DNA from: Nocardioides ganghwensis | GTDB lineage: Bacteria; Actinomycetota; Actinomycetes; Propionibacteriales; Nocardioidaceae | DNA length: 64,000 nt | Direction of reading: 5' to 3' | Assembly: GCF_014779655.1 (NCBI RefSeq) | Contig: NZ_JACXYX010000010.1 | Span: 144,634 to 208,633, forward strand | Shown: positions 1 through 8,738 of the stretch, piece by piece | Layout of the letters: each line of letters begins with the position of its first letter | Numbering within the stretch: position 1 is the first letter of the stretch | The notes under the pieces: generated by a model | Database searches by the model: none | What the model was told of the DNA's origin: nothing | The model's input: only the letters and a program-made list of their open reading frames with translations | Translations under genes and position numbers: made by a program

Positions 1-2
1 AC

Positions 3-89
3 CTCGCCGAGCTCCACGAGCGGGCACTCGTCGGGGTCCAGTCCGCTGCCGGCTTCCACGAGGGCCGGCCGCTGGACAGGTCGTGGTGA
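3..89 (+). CDS. C-terminal fragment of an unidentified protein
   Basis: An open frame enters from the left edge and stops with TGA at 87-89, leaving 28 visible residues that end in DRSW. It has normal high-GC codon use and ends 7 bases before the next start, so it is probably the tail of a gene co-transcribed with the sulfotransferase. Too little is visible to name a family. Confidence 0.5.
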   Translation, partial: LAELHERALVGVQSAAGFHEGRPLDRSW

Positions 90-96
90 CGTCCTG

Positions 97-759
97 ATGG
101 AGCGTCGGCACGTCTTCGTCATGACGTACGGCAGGTCGGGCTCGACCCTGCTGATGGGCATCCTCAACTCGATCCCCGGGTGGCTGCTGCGCGGGGAGAA
201 CCGCCACGCGATGCGGCACCTCTACGACTTCCACCGCAGCGGCCTGGCGGAGAAGGCGCGCGTCGACCCCGCCCGCGCCTCGCAGCCGACCCACCCGTGG
301 TTCGGCATCGAGTCCTTCCCCGAGGACGTCTCCCTCGCCCGCATCCGCGACCTCGCGGAGGCGACGCTCCTGCGGCCCGAGCCGGACACGCGGGTGACGG
401 GCTACAAGGAGATCCGGTGGTACGACGAGGACCTGCCGGACTACCTCGAGTTCCTGCGCCAGGTCTTCCCCGGGGCGCGGTTCGTGCTCAACACCCGCAA
501 CCTCGAGGACGTCGCGGCCAGCAACTACTGGACGCACAAGGACGACCCCCTCGGCCAGGTGCAGCGGATCGAGGCGAAGATGCTGTCGGCCGCCGAGGGG
601 CTGGGCGACGCGGTCTTCCGGGTCCACTACGACGACTACGTGGCCGACCCCGAGGTGCTGCGCGGGCTCTTCGACTGGCTCGGCGAGGAGCTCGACACCG
701 AGCGTGTCCGAGCCGTGATGGCGACGCCGCACTCCCGGCGGGGCAGGCACCGCGGCTGA
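97..759 (+). CDS. Sulfotransferase family protein
   Basis: A 220-residue protein whose N-terminus (about residues 7-20) carries the 5'-phosphosulfate-binding loop seen as YGRSGSTLL. A second conserved patch around residues 125-150, FVLNTRNLEDVAAS, matches the 3'-phosphate-binding Arg/Ser region. Enzymes of this fold move a sulfuryl group from PAPS to an acceptor; nothing in the sequence identifies the acceptor. It is short for the family (often 250-300 residues) but has a natural start and stop, so it looks like a compact member rather than a broken one. It starts 7 bases after the upstream gene and converges with the epimerase gene across a 14-base gap. Confidence 0.75.
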   Translation: MERRHVFVMTYGRSGSTLLMGILNSIPGWLLRGENRHAMRHLYDFHRSGLAEKARVDPARASQPTHPWFGIESFPEDVSLARIRDLAEATLLRPEPDTRVTGYKEIRWYDEDLPDYLEFLRQVFPGARFVLNTRNLEDVAASNYWTHKDDPLGQVQRIEAKMLSAAEGLGDAVFRVHYDDYVADPEVLRGLFDWLGEELDTERVRAVMATPHSRRGRHRG

Positions 760-773
760 GTCGCCCCGTCGTC

Positions 774-1835
774 TCAGGTCTCCCGGCGGCTGCTGACCGG
801 TCCTCTGCGAAGTGCGGCACGCGCGCCGTTCCAGACCGTCCGTGGCCTCAGGACCGGTGAGTCGGACGACGCTGCGTCCTGCATGCCGTCGAGGACCTCG
901 GCCAGCACGGCCGTCCCGTCGACCACGGGCTCCCACCCGAGCTCGGTCCGCGCCCGGGTCGTGTCCAGGAGGGGCACCGCGTACCCCAGGTCGATCCAAC
1001 CGGGGTCGAGCGGTTGCAGCCGGGCGTGCCAGCTCGCCGACACGGCGGCGCGCACGGCCCCCGACGGGACGTGGACGAGGCGCGCGTCCAGCGCCGCGGC
1101 CACGTCCTGCGCCGTGACCGGTGGGTCGGCGGCCAGGTTGAACGCACCGTGGGCCCGGGCCCCGACCACCCGGGCGAGTGCGTCGGCGACGTCGTCGGCA
1201 TGGACCATCGGGATGACGAGCCGCTCGTCGATCGGCAGCACCGGCACGTGTCTCAGCAGCCCGGCCGGGACCAGAGCGGGAAGCCCGTAGCGCAGGAGGG
1301 CGCTGGCGGCACTGCGCTGGCCGATGATTCCCGGACGCATCCGCGTGACGACCACCTCGGACTCGTCCTCCATCTCGTCGAGGAGCCGCTCCGCGGCGGC
1401 CTCGTGGCGGCTGTACATCGAGGTCCGGACGCCGCCGGTGGCCCACGACTCGTCCACGGGGGAGTCGTCGCGCTTGGGGGAGTAGGCGCCCACCGACGAC
1501 ATGTGCACGAGGTGCGGCACGCGCGCCGCCGCGACGGCCTCGATGACGCGCCTGGTCCCGCCGACGCCGAGCTCACGCAGGTGGTCCTCCCGGTGCGAGG
1601 GCTGGAAGCCCCAGGCGAGGTGCACGACGGCGTCGGCTCCGCGACAGGCGTCGAACAGGGTCGTCGGGTCGTCGACGGTCAGGTCGGCGGCGACCCACTC
1701 CACCTCCGGGAACGACGCACCGCCCCCGGGTGGGCGTCTGGCGACACCGACGAGCTCGTGCCCCCCGTCGGCGGCCAGTCTCCGCAGGAGGGCGGACCCC
1801 ACGTTCCCGCTGGCGCCTGTGATCACGATGCGCAT
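774..1835 (-). CDS. NAD(P)-dependent epimerase/dehydratase (extended SDR)
   Basis: A 353-residue protein beginning MRIVITGASGNVGSALLRRL, the Rossmann dinucleotide-binding signature (GxxGxxG) of extended short-chain dehydrogenases. An active-site-like MYSRHEAAAE follows near residue 150, a Tyr-x3-Lys-type position in which the Lys is not obvious. The C-terminal half has the variable substrate domain of UDP-sugar epimerase relatives. The start at 1835 was chosen over an upstream in-frame ATG because GAGGAG lies just before it and the Rossmann motif begins at residue 2. The substrate is unknown. The gene reads away from the LysR-like gene with about 95 bases between them. Confidence 0.8.
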   Translation of the reverse strand: MRIVITGASGNVGSALLRRLAADGGHELVGVARRPPGGGASFPEVEWVAADLTVDDPTTLFDACRGADAVVHLAWGFQPSHREDHLRELGVGGTRRVIEAVAAARVPHLVHMSSVGAYSPKRDDSPVDESWATGGVRTSMYSRHEAAAERLLDEMEDESEVVVTRMRPGIIGQRSAASALLRYGLPALVPAGLLRHVPVLPIDERLVIPMVHADDVADALARVVGARAHGAFNLAADPPVTAQDVAAALDARLVHVPSGAVRAAVSASWHARLQPLDPGWIDLGYAVPLLDTTRARTELGWEPVVDGTAVLAEVLDGMQDAASSDSPVLRPRTVWNGARAALRRGPVSSRRET

Positions 1836-1930
1836 GTCGTCTCCTCGTCGGGCCGGGACGGTCCCGCCCACACCGGCCCCGTACCCAGAGACCGGTCGCG
1901 CACCGCGGCGCCCGACCGGTGCGTCGCCCG

Positions 1931-2512
1931 TCAGCGCGACGTGTTGGCCGTACGCCCCTTCGTGACCCCGACGAAAGCCTGGGTGACCTCGTCGTCCCGG
2001 TCCACCCGCCAGACGAGGGCGATGGTGGTCGGCTCGAGGTCGGCGACGACGCGGGTGACGACGTCCTTGCGCTGGTGCAGCCGGGCGATCGACATGGGGA
2101 GGATCACGACGCCGGTGCCCGCGGCGACGGTCTCGATCGCCTCCTGCTCCGTCATCGGCGGCCAGTCGAGCTGGTCGGCGTCCGGCGTCCAGCCGCTGGC
2201 GTGGGGACGTACGAGCTGCTCGTCGACGAGGTCGGCCGTCGTGACCTCCTCGTCGGCGGCGGCCAGGACGTGCTCGCGCGAGGCGACCGCGACCTGCAGC
2301 TCGTCGTAGAGGCGTACGCAGTGCAGTCCGTCGCGCTCGACCGGCAGGCGGACGAGCGCCATGTCGAGGCTGCCGTCGCGCACACCGTCGACCTGCTCGG
2401 ACTCCGTCACCGGCACGAGCTCCAGGGGCTCGCGCCGGCGGTCACGCCAGTGGCGGGCCCACTTGTCGGGGGTCGCGCCGGTGACGAAGCCGATGCGCAG
2501 GGGGGTGCTCAT
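1931..2512 (-). CDS. LysR-type effector-binding domain protein lacking a DNA-binding domain
   Basis: A 193-residue protein that is entirely a type-2 periplasmic-binding-like effector domain, as in the C-terminal two-thirds of LysR regulators: MSTPLRIGFVTG at the start, then GSLDMALVRLP, and AAGTGVVILPMSIARL near residues 130-150. The N-terminal winged helix-turn-helix is absent, and the only longer reading (start at 2590) would add low-complexity residues from the BCCT coding region. It lies 10 bases after the BCCT gene on the same strand, so co-transcription is likely. It may bind a small molecule, perhaps one handled by the transporter. That is inference. Confidence 0.75.
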   Translation of the reverse strand: MSTPLRIGFVTGATPDKWARHWRDRRREPLELVPVTESEQVDGVRDGSLDMALVRLPVERDGLHCVRLYDELQVAVASREHVLAAADEEVTTADLVDEQLVRPHASGWTPDADQLDWPPMTEQEAIETVAAGTGVVILPMSIARLHQRKDVVTRVVADLEPTTIALVWRVDRDDEVTQAFVGVTKGRTANTSR

Positions 2513-2522
2513 GCGGCAGACC

Positions 2523-4235
2523 CTAGTTGCGGCTCGCCTCCGGGTCCTTCTCCACCGACAGCACGAAGTCGTCGCCGTGCTCGGTGACACCCGTGATCAC
2601 GGCTGCCTCGACGGCCTCGAGGGCGTACTTGCGGCGCACGACCAGCGGGTCGGTGGCGAGGTCCTTCACCAGCGCGAAGGCGAGGCCGATCATGATCAGC
2701 ACGAACGGGAGCGCGGCGATGACGGTGATGGTCTGCAGGCCGCTGAGGGCGTCGGCACCGCCGACCAGGAGCATCACGGCGGCGACGGCACCGGTCGCGA
2801 CGCCCCAGAAGATGACCGTCGGCCGGCTCGGGTGGATGGTGCCGCGCTCGGAGAGCGAGCCCATCACGATGGAGGCGGCGTCGGCGCCGGAGACGAAGAA
2901 GATGCCGACCAGCACCATCACCACGATGCTCGACACGGTGGCGAGCGGGTAGGCCTCGAGGGTGCTGAAGAGCTGGTTCTCCAGCCCGCCCGCACCTGCG
3001 ATGTCGGTGCCGGACTTCTGCAGGTCGATGGCGGCGCCGCCGAAGATGCAGAACCACACGACGCTCACGAGGCTGGGGACGAGCAGCACGCCGGTGACGA
3101 ACTGCCGGATGGTGCGGCCGCGGGAGATCCGGGCGATGAACATGCCGACGAACGGCGTCCACGAGAGCCACCAGGCCCAGTAGAAGACCGTCCAGGCGGA
3201 GAGCCACTCGCTGGCCTCGGACCCCTCGGCGGCGGTGCGCGCGGCCATCATCGGCAGGTCGGCGACGTAGCTGCCGATCGAGGTCGGCAGGAGGTTCAGG
3301 ATGAACACGGTCGGGCCGACGATGAAGACGAACAGGGCCAGCGCGACGGCGAGGACCATGTTGATGTTGGACAGCCACTGGATGCCCTTGGCCACACCGG
3401 ACACGGCGGAGAGCACGAAGGCGGCGGTGAGGACGGCGATGATGCCGACGAGGACGGCGTTGCCGGTGTCGCCGAGCCCGGTGACGATCTGGAGGCCGGA
3501 CTCGATCTGGAGGGCGCCGAGGCCGAGCGAGGTGGCCGAGCCGAACAGGGTCGCGAAGATGGCGAACATGTCGATCGCCTTGCCCCCGGCACCGTGCGCG
3601 TGGCGACCGAGGAGGGGCTCGAAGGCCGAGCTGATCAGCTGGAGCCGGCCCTTGCGGTAGACGCCGTACGCGACGGCGAGGCCGACGACGGCGTAGATCG
3701 CCCACGGGTGGAGCGTCCAGTGGAACATCGTCGTCGCCATGGCGTTCTGGGCGGCCTCGGCGTTGCCCGGCTCACCCGTGCCTGGCGGCGGCGTGACGAA
3801 GTGGGTGATCGGCTCGCTGACGCCGTAGAACATCAGGCCGATGCCCATGCCGGCGCTGAACATCATCGCGACCCAGGAGATCGTGCGGAACTCCGGCTCC
3901 TCGTCGTCACGGCCGAGCGGGATGTTGCCGAACTTGCCGAGGGCGAGCCAGATGACGAACACGACGAACGCGCTCGACGTCAGGACGAACAGCCAGCCGG
4001 TCTTCTCCATCGTCCACGCCAGGCCGCTGGCCGAGGCGTCGGCGAGGCTGCCGGTGCTGACGAAGCCCCAGGCGAGGAACGCCAGGCTGACGAGTGCGGT
4101 GACGCCGAAGACGACCTTGTCCAGGCCGCTCTCGCGAGGCACAGTGGACCCGATCGCGGAGTCGAGGGCCGGGTGCGGCTCGTCGACGACGTCGGGTGTG
4201 GGCAGGTCTCGTGGGTGTTCGATTCCGGTGGCCAT
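2523..4235 (-). CDS. BCCT family transporter (betaine/choline/carnitine type)
   Basis: A 570-residue polytopic membrane protein with the BCCT hallmarks: GMGIGLMFYGVSEPI in the early helices and the aromatic substrate-binding helix FYWAWWLSWTPFVGMF followed by IARISRGRTIRQF. About twelve membrane segments can be picked out. Family members take up betaine, choline, carnitine or ectoine with Na+ or H+, often for osmoprotection; the substrate here cannot be assigned. The start at 4235 (MATGIEHPRD) was preferred to an in-frame ATG 36 bases upstream because that extension is Cys-rich and unlike the family. A weak GGGTA-N4-GTCCC palindrome lies about 42-55 bases upstream (4277-4290). Confidence 0.9.
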   Translation of the reverse strand: MATGIEHPRDLPTPDVVDEPHPALDSAIGSTVPRESGLDKVVFGVTALVSLAFLAWGFVSTGSLADASASGLAWTMEKTGWLFVLTSSAFVVFVIWLALGKFGNIPLGRDDEEPEFRTISWVAMMFSAGMGIGLMFYGVSEPITHFVTPPPGTGEPGNAEAAQNAMATTMFHWTLHPWAIYAVVGLAVAYGVYRKGRLQLISSAFEPLLGRHAHGAGGKAIDMFAIFATLFGSATSLGLGALQIESGLQIVTGLGDTGNAVLVGIIAVLTAAFVLSAVSGVAKGIQWLSNINMVLAVALALFVFIVGPTVFILNLLPTSIGSYVADLPMMAARTAAEGSEASEWLSAWTVFYWAWWLSWTPFVGMFIARISRGRTIRQFVTGVLLVPSLVSVVWFCIFGGAAIDLQKSGTDIAGAGGLENQLFSTLEAYPLATVSSIVVMVLVGIFFVSGADAASIVMGSLSERGTIHPSRPTVIFWGVATGAVAAVMLLVGGADALSGLQTITVIAALPFVLIMIGLAFALVKDLATDPLVVRRKYALEAVEAAVITGVTEHGDDFVLSVEKDPEASRN

Positions 4236-4317
4236 CGCTCCAACACACCAGCATCCGGCGGTCGATGGCAAACCGGGGGTATGCGGTCCCGCTCAGACCG
4301 TGAGATGACCCACAGCG

Positions 4318-4866
4318 TCACGCCTCCCGGCGCGCGAGGGCCCGGCCCCAGTCCCGAGCACGGTCGAGCTCGCCGTCGGCCAGCGGACCGTGGGAGTCCT
4401 CGACGAAGAACGAGGCGGAGCCGACGACCTTCCCGAGGTGGTGGCGAGCCACCGAGCGACCGGCCGCGCGGGCGGCCGATCCGGGCAGCTTCCTGACGGT
4501 GGTGACGCGGGTGTCGAAGGTGGCGACGTCGGGCGGCTCCCCGGTGGGGGTCAGGGTCTCGAGCCACTCGCGGACGCCGCGGGCCTCGTGGCCGGGGTCG
4601 GCGCCCTGGGTGCGCGCGTCGCGCCGCGTCGATGCTCGGCTCATCGAGAACGCGTGCGTGGGCGCACCGACGACGAGCAGGTCGACGTCGGCGGCGAGCC
4701 GGTCGGGCGCCTCGGTCACGTCGACGACCTCCACCCGGCCCTCCCCGCGGCCCTCGTGGCCCGCCCCTTCCACGCTCGCGAACCCGTCCGCGATCCCGTC
4801 CGCGATCGCCTCGGCCACCGTGCGGGTGTTGCCGAAGTGCGACTCGTGCACGACCAGTGTGTTCAT
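4318..4866 (-). CDS. Flavodoxin family protein
   Basis: A 182-residue FMN-binding flavodoxin-like protein. It begins MNTLVVHESHFGNTRTVAEA, where SHFGNT at residues 9-14 is the phosphate-binding loop, and VVGAPTHAFSMSR near residue 80 fits the second FMN loop. Such proteins carry electrons or act as flavodoxin-type oxidoreductases. The start at 4866 follows a GAGGAAGG ribosome site and places the FMN loop at the normal distance. A perfect DosR-like palindrome lies about 70-85 bases upstream (4937-4950). The gene is part of a run of redox and stress genes. Confidence 0.85.
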   Translation of the reverse strand: MNTLVVHESHFGNTRTVAEAIADGIADGFASVEGAGHEGRGEGRVEVVDVTEAPDRLAADVDLLVVGAPTHAFSMSRASTRRDARTQGADPGHEARGVREWLETLTPTGEPPDVATFDTRVTTVRKLPGSAARAAGRSVARHHLGKVVGSASFFVEDSHGPLADGELDRARDWGRALARREA

Positions 4867-4936
4867 GACCTTCCTCCTCGCCACCAGCCTGCGTCGGACC
4901 CGGCCACAGGGGCAGGGGCGAAGGGCGGGGGAGCGG

Positions 4937-4950
4937 GGGACCTACGTCCC
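4937..4950 (-). promoter_or_regulatory. DosR/DevR-like palindrome upstream of the flavodoxin gene
   Basis: GGGAC at 4937-4941 and GTCCC at 4946-4950 form perfect half-sites around a 4-base spacer, the same geometry as the mycobacterial DosR core (GGGAC-TWWA-GTCCC). It is 71-84 bases before the flavodoxin start codon and overlaps the stop codon of the upstream polymerase gene. No clear -10 box was found, so the function is inferred from the motif and the genomic context. Confidence 0.45.
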
Positions 4951-6579
4951 CGGCTTGCCCGCGTCGGCGTACGACCGCACGACCGAGACGCTGAGGGGGA
5001 AGTCGTCCGCCATCTCGCGGAAGAGGAGACGGCCGGCGGCGGTGGCCGCCGCGGTCACGTCGGCGGCCACGGCGTCGGCGAGGTCCGCGGGTGCGTGGAC
5101 CACGACCTCGTCGTGCAGGAAGAAGACCAGGTGCGCTCGCGCCTCGACCGGCCCGTCCCCACCCAGGCGCCACAGCCGGTTGCGCAGGTCGGCGATCCAG
5201 CAGAGCGCCCACTCGGCGCCGGTGCCCTGCACGACGAAGTTGCGGGTGAACCGGCCGTGGGCGCGTCGACGGCGGTCCTGGTCGGCCAGGTCGGTGGCCG
5301 GCGCGTCGGGCGACTCGTCCCACGAGGCGCCGAGGGGCGGGCAGCCCCGCCCCAGGAGCGTACGGACGGCCTGGCCCCGCTCGCCGGCGCGGGCCGCCGC
5401 CTCGACCAGCCCGAACGCCTGTGGGTAGCGGCGGGTGAGGTCGGCCACCATGCGCCCGCTCTCGCCGCTCGTCGCGCCGTACATCGCACCGAGCAGGCCG
5501 AGCTTGGCGTGCTGGCGACTCGCGACCGCCCCGGCGTCGACCATCCCCTGGTAGAGGTCGGCGCCGCGCGCGGCCCGGGCCAGCTCGCGGTCGCCGCTCA
5601 TGCCTGCGAGCACCCGGGGCTCGAGCTGTGCGACGTCGGCCACCACCAGCACCCAGCCGTCGTCGGCCACGGCGGCCGGGCGCACCTGCGCCGGGAACGA
5701 CAGGGCACCGCCCCCGTTGGAGGACCAACGGCCGGTGACGGAGCCTGCGGGCTGGTAGGACGGCCGGAACCGTCCGTCGCGGACCCACTCGTCGAGCCAT
5801 GCCCAGCCGTTGGTGTGGAAGAGGTGGGCGAGCTTCTTGTAGCGCAGCAGCGGCTCGGCCACGGGGTGGTCGAGGCGCTGCAGCGTCGACGCGCGCGTGT
5901 CGGCGACATCGAGGCCCGCACGGCGCAGGGCCGCGAGGAGCTCGGGGTGCGAGTCCGGGTTGAGGCCCGGCGCACCGAGGTGCCGGCGTACGTCGTCGGC
6001 GCAGGCAGCCAGCAGCCGCGGGGGCGCGCCGCGTGGCGGGCGGGGGCCCAGCTGGTCGACCAGCAGGGCCTCGTGCACCTCGATGCTCCACGGGACTCCG
6101 GCATGGGTCATCTCGGCCGCCGCGAGTGCTCCCGCCGACTCCGCGGCGAGGAGCAGGCCGAGCCGGGCGGCCTCCGGCGAGGCGGCGACCGCGGCCAGCT
6201 GGCGCGCGTCCTCGACGTCGGCCCGCAGGTGGTCGGCCGAGTCGGCAGCGCCGAAGAGCACGGGGTCCGAGGCCACGACGGGGCCCAGCGTGTCCCACAG
6301 CCGGGTCTCCTCGCCGCGCAGCAGCCCAGGGTCGACGGCCGGCGCCCGCGCGAGGAGCCTCCGGCACAGCCGCAGGTCGTGGCACCGCTCGACCCGTACG
6401 CCCGCTGCGAGGAGCGGGGGATACCAGCGGGCGGTGTCGTCCCACACCCACCGGGGCGCAGCCGCCTCGCGCTCGCGGACCAGTCGCGGCAGGTCGCCGA
6501 GCGCGATCTCACGTGCTGCGTCGTCCTCGGTGACCAGCACGCGATCGCCCGGCAGACGGGACAGCCGGATGCGAGCCAT
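4942..6579 (-). CDS. Bifunctional 3'-5' exonuclease/DNA polymerase-like protein (family A)
   Basis: A 545-residue protein related to the Klenow portion of DNA polymerase I. Motif A is present as VVADVAQLEPR (usually DYSQIELR), motif B as RQHAKLGLLGAMYG, and motif C as FFLHDEVVVHAP with the catalytic HDE. The N-terminal region is positioned like the 3'-5' exonuclease domain but I see no intact DxE exonuclease residues. This short form, without a 5' nuclease domain, is common in actinobacteria beside a full-length PolA. Its role is unknown, perhaps repair or stress-associated synthesis. The start at 6579 skips six upstream residues so the protein begins MARIRLSRLPG. The gene is next to a nitroreductase and a flavodoxin on the same strand. 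Confidence 0.8.
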   Translation of the reverse strand: MARIRLSRLPGDRVLVTEDDAAREIALGDLPRLVREREAAAPRWVWDDTARWYPPLLAAGVRVERCHDLRLCRRLLARAPAVDPGLLRGEETRLWDTLGPVVASDPVLFGAADSADHLRADVEDARQLAAVAASPEAARLGLLLAAESAGALAAAEMTHAGVPWSIEVHEALLVDQLGPRPPRGAPPRLLAACADDVRRHLGAPGLNPDSHPELLAALRRAGLDVADTRASTLQRLDHPVAEPLLRYKKLAHLFHTNGWAWLDEWVRDGRFRPSYQPAGSVTGRWSSNGGGALSFPAQVRPAAVADDGWVLVVADVAQLEPRVLAGMSGDRELARAARGADLYQGMVDAGAVASRQHAKLGLLGAMYGATSGESGRMVADLTRRYPQAFGLVEAAARAGERGQAVRTLLGRGCPPLGASWDESPDAPATDLADQDRRRRAHGRFTRNFVVQGTGAEWALCWIADLRNRLWRLGGDGPVEARAHLVFFLHDEVVVHAPADLADAVAADVTAAATAAGRLLFREMADDFPLSVSVVRSYADAGKPGT

Positions 6580-6637
6580 GGGGACACCCTCTCCCACGCC
6601 ACCGACGCGGCCGGCCGTGCCACGTCGACGCAGGCGG

Positions 6638-7618
6638 TCACACCAGGTCGAGCACCTCCGACACAGGCCTGCGCGGGGTGCGGGCGAGGGACGTGCCCGC
6701 GGTGGAGCGCCAGCCGACGCGGACGAGCAGGAGGGGGTGCGCCAGGCTGCCGAGCACCTCGACCTGGAAGGCCTGGCGGGTCTCGGACACCTCGATCACC
6801 TGGCTCAGCGGGACGAGGGACAGTCCGGCTTCCTCCGCGGCGAGCCACATCGCGGCCAGGCCCTCTCCGGCCCGGAGCCAGGCGTGTGGGTCGTCGGAGG
6901 TGTCGAAGAAGACGATGAGGCCGTCCGTCGCCTCGACCTCGGGACCGGGGTGGTCCTCCCGCACGGTCCCCTCGAACCGGTGCGGATGGGCCCCGGCACG
7001 GTCGGCCGGCTCCGGGAGGGCCGCGGGCGGCACACCGTCCCCCGCATCGCGGCTCAGCCACTCCTCGAGCTCGGCCCGGGCGGCCGGGTTCGCCCGCTGG
7101 CGGTCGGCGGCTCGTCGGACCAGTCGCTCGGCGATGTAGCGCTCGGACTCGTCGGTGAGGGCGACGGCGCGGGCGCCCCGCTGGTGCGCGATCCTCGCCA
7201 GGTGCGCCTGCCGCTCCTCGGGGACGGGCCAGGCGTTGAAGCGACGCCGGTCGGTGCGCCGCGCCTCGATCGCGGCCAGTGTCTCCTGCGCCCTGGGCGA
7301 CGGGGTGCCGGGCGTCAGCTCGATGGAGGCGAGGAGGTCGGGCTGGGCGGGGTCGGGATGGCGTACGACGTGGGTGGACCACCCCAGCGCCCCGGCCGCT
7401 GCCTGCGCGTGGTGCAGCGCCGCCCCGCAGCTGATCGTCAGGTTGCGGCCCAACGGGTCGGTCGCGGCGAGCTGGTGGGTCCGGTCGGCGTACAGCTCGA
7501 GCGTGCGGGCGTCGCCCTGCCATCGCCAGGGCTGGGTGTTGTGCACGCTCGGTGCGCGCGATGCGACCTCGACGATGCGGTGCAGGGTCTCGACGGGGAC
7601 GAGGCGGGTGGCGGTCAT
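6638..7618 (-). CDS. Acg-type nitroreductase-like flavoprotein
   Basis: A 326-residue protein of the Acg family of FMN-dependent nitroreductase-like proteins. It contains [15 protein letters not shown] (residues about 20-35), [16 protein letters not shown] in the first half, [13 protein letters not shown], and a C-terminal PLSQVIEV stretch. In Mycobacterium tuberculosis, acg belongs to the DosR dormancy regulon, and family members may sequester FMN or reduce nitro compounds. AGAGGAG precedes the start codon. It diverges from PPK2 across a 137-base gap holding two DosR-like palindromes, with a CAGTCT hexamer placed as a possible -10 for this gene. Confidence 0.85.
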   Translation of the reverse strand: MTATRLVPVETLHRIVEVASRAPSVHNTQPWRWQGDARTLELYADRTHQLAATDPLGRNLTISCGAALHHAQAAAGALGWSTHVVRHPDPAQPDLLASIELTPGTPSPRAQETLAAIEARRTDRRRFNAWPVPEERQAHLARIAHQRGARAVALTDESERYIAERLVRRAADRQRANPAARAELEEWLSRDAGDGVPPAALPEPADRAGAHPHRFEGTVREDHPGPEVEATDGLIVFFDTSDDPHAWLRAGEGLAAMWLAAEEAGLSLVPLSQVIEVSETRQAFQVEVLGSLAHPLLLVRVGWRSTAGTSLARTPRRPVSEVLDLV

Positions 7619-7683
7619 GGCCGGCTCCTCTGAGGGTGCGTTTCCTGCTGTCGAGACTGCGCCGCACCCACCCTGCGCTGGCA

Positions 7684-7719
7684 GTGCCGTAGGTCCCGCG
7701 AGGGTGGGACGTCAGTCTC
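7684..7719. promoter_or_regulatory. Two tandem DosR/DevR-like boxes in the divergent nitroreductase/PPK2 promoter
   Basis: The distal box is GTGCC-N4-GTCCC (7684-7697) and the proximal one is GGGAC-N4-GTCTC (7706-7719). Their centres are 22 bases apart, two helical turns. Relative to a probable leaderless start of PPK2 at 7756 (TAGCGT at 7744-7749 as -10), the centres fall near -43.5 and -65.5, where DosR-type activators bind. The spacing and context make a real site likely; each box has imperfect half-sites. Confidence 0.55.
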
Positions 7720-7755
7720 TGCCGCAGCACGCCTGCCGGGTCCTAGCGTCGCCAC

Positions 7756-8736
7756 ATGACGACCGTCGACGAGCTGGACGAGCGGGACGAGAACGCCGGT
7801 GCGGCGACCCCGCGGACGCTCGGCCACGCCGAGGAGCTCGACGAGCTGGTGGACCTCAGCGACGAGCTGCGGCCGGAGGGTCAGGAGGCCGACGACGCGC
7901 CCGGTCCCGACGGGCTTCCCGCGTGGCGGCAGGGGTACCCGTACGACACCAAGCTGGGCCGGCGCGAGTACGAGCGGACCAAGCGGCTCCTGCAGATCGA
8001 GCTGCTCAAGCTCCAGGCGCACGTCCGGGACACCGGCCAGAAGATCGCGATCCTCTTCGAGGGCCGGGACGCCGCCGGCAAGGGCGGCGCGATCAAGCGG
8101 TTCACCGAGCACCTCAACCCGCGTGGCGCGCGGGTGGTCGCCCTCAGCGTGCCGACCGAGCTCGAACAGTCCCAGTGGTACTTCCAGCGCTACGTGGCGC
8201 ACCTGCCGAGCGCCGGGGAGATCGTGCTCTTCGACCGCTCCTGGTACAACCGGGCGGGCGTGGAGCGTGTGATGGGCTACTGCACGCCCGTGCAGTACCT
8301 GAACTTCATGCGGGAGACGCCCGACTTCGAGCGGATGCTCACGCATGCCGACATCCACCTGGTCAAGCTGTGGTTCTCGGTGTCGCGCGCGGAGCAGGCC
8401 GCCCGCTTCGCCGCACGGTCCTCCGATCCGGTCAGGCAGTGGAAGCTCTCCCCGACGGACCTCGCCAGCCTCGACAAGTGGGAGGCCTACACCGACGCCA
8501 AGGAGACGATGTTCTTCCACACCGACACCGGCGACGTGCCATGGACGGTGATCAAGTCCAACGACAAGAAGCGGGCCCGCCTCGAGGCCATGCGCGTCCT
8601 GCTCTCGCAGCTCGACTACCCCCAGAAGGACCACGAGCTGGTCGGCGTGCCCGACCCCCTCCTGGTCGGCCCCGCAGCCCGCGTGCACGAGGACGACGAG
8701 GACCCCGCACGCTTCTTCCCGCGGTCGGGGAGCTGA
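7756..8736 (+). CDS. ppk2: Polyphosphate kinase 2 family protein
   Basis: A 326-residue PPK2 enzyme. The Walker A motif is GRDAAGKGG at residues 103-111, and the Walker B/lid region is [12 protein letters not shown] at about 159-170. A single kinase domain with a roughly 60-residue acidic N-terminal tail points to a class I-like PPK2, which transfers phosphate between polyphosphate and nucleotides. Such enzymes use polyphosphate as an energy store under stress. TAGCGT lies six bases before the ATG, so the transcript is probably leaderless. It heads a four-gene unit with the metallo-beta-lactamase, YjdF-like and stress-protein genes, separated by only 2 bases or overlapping. Confidence 0.9.
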   Translation: MTTVDELDERDENAGAATPRTLGHAEELDELVDLSDELRPEGQEADDAPGPDGLPAWRQGYPYDTKLGRREYERTKRLLQIELLKLQAHVRDTGQKIAILFEGRDAAGKGGAIKRFTEHLNPRGARVVALSVPTELEQSQWYFQRYVAHLPSAGEIVLFDRSWYNRAGVERVMGYCTPVQYLNFMRETPDFERMLTHADIHLVKLWFSVSRAEQAARFAARSSDPVRQWKLSPTDLASLDKWEAYTDAKETMFFHTDTGDVPWTVIKSNDKKRARLEAMRVLLSQLDYPQKDHELVGVPDPLLVGPAARVHEDDEDPARFFPRSGS

Positions 8737-8738
8737 CG

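Noticed and set aside
1855..1865. GGGACGGTCCC palindrome near the epimerase gene as a DosR box
   Set aside because: The half-sites are separated by one base, not four, and the gene has no link to the hypoxia cluster.
4277..4290. GGGTA-N4-GTCCC upstream of the BCCT transporter as a DosR box
   Set aside because: One half-site has two mismatches and no promoter was found at the right distance. It is noted in the transporter entry but not claimed.
2361..4496. Long plus-strand open frame (711 residues) opposite the BCCT transporter
   Set aside because: It is rich in Asp, Glu, His and Arg with no domain, and mirrors the transporter's reverse complement. High GC produces such frames opposite real genes.
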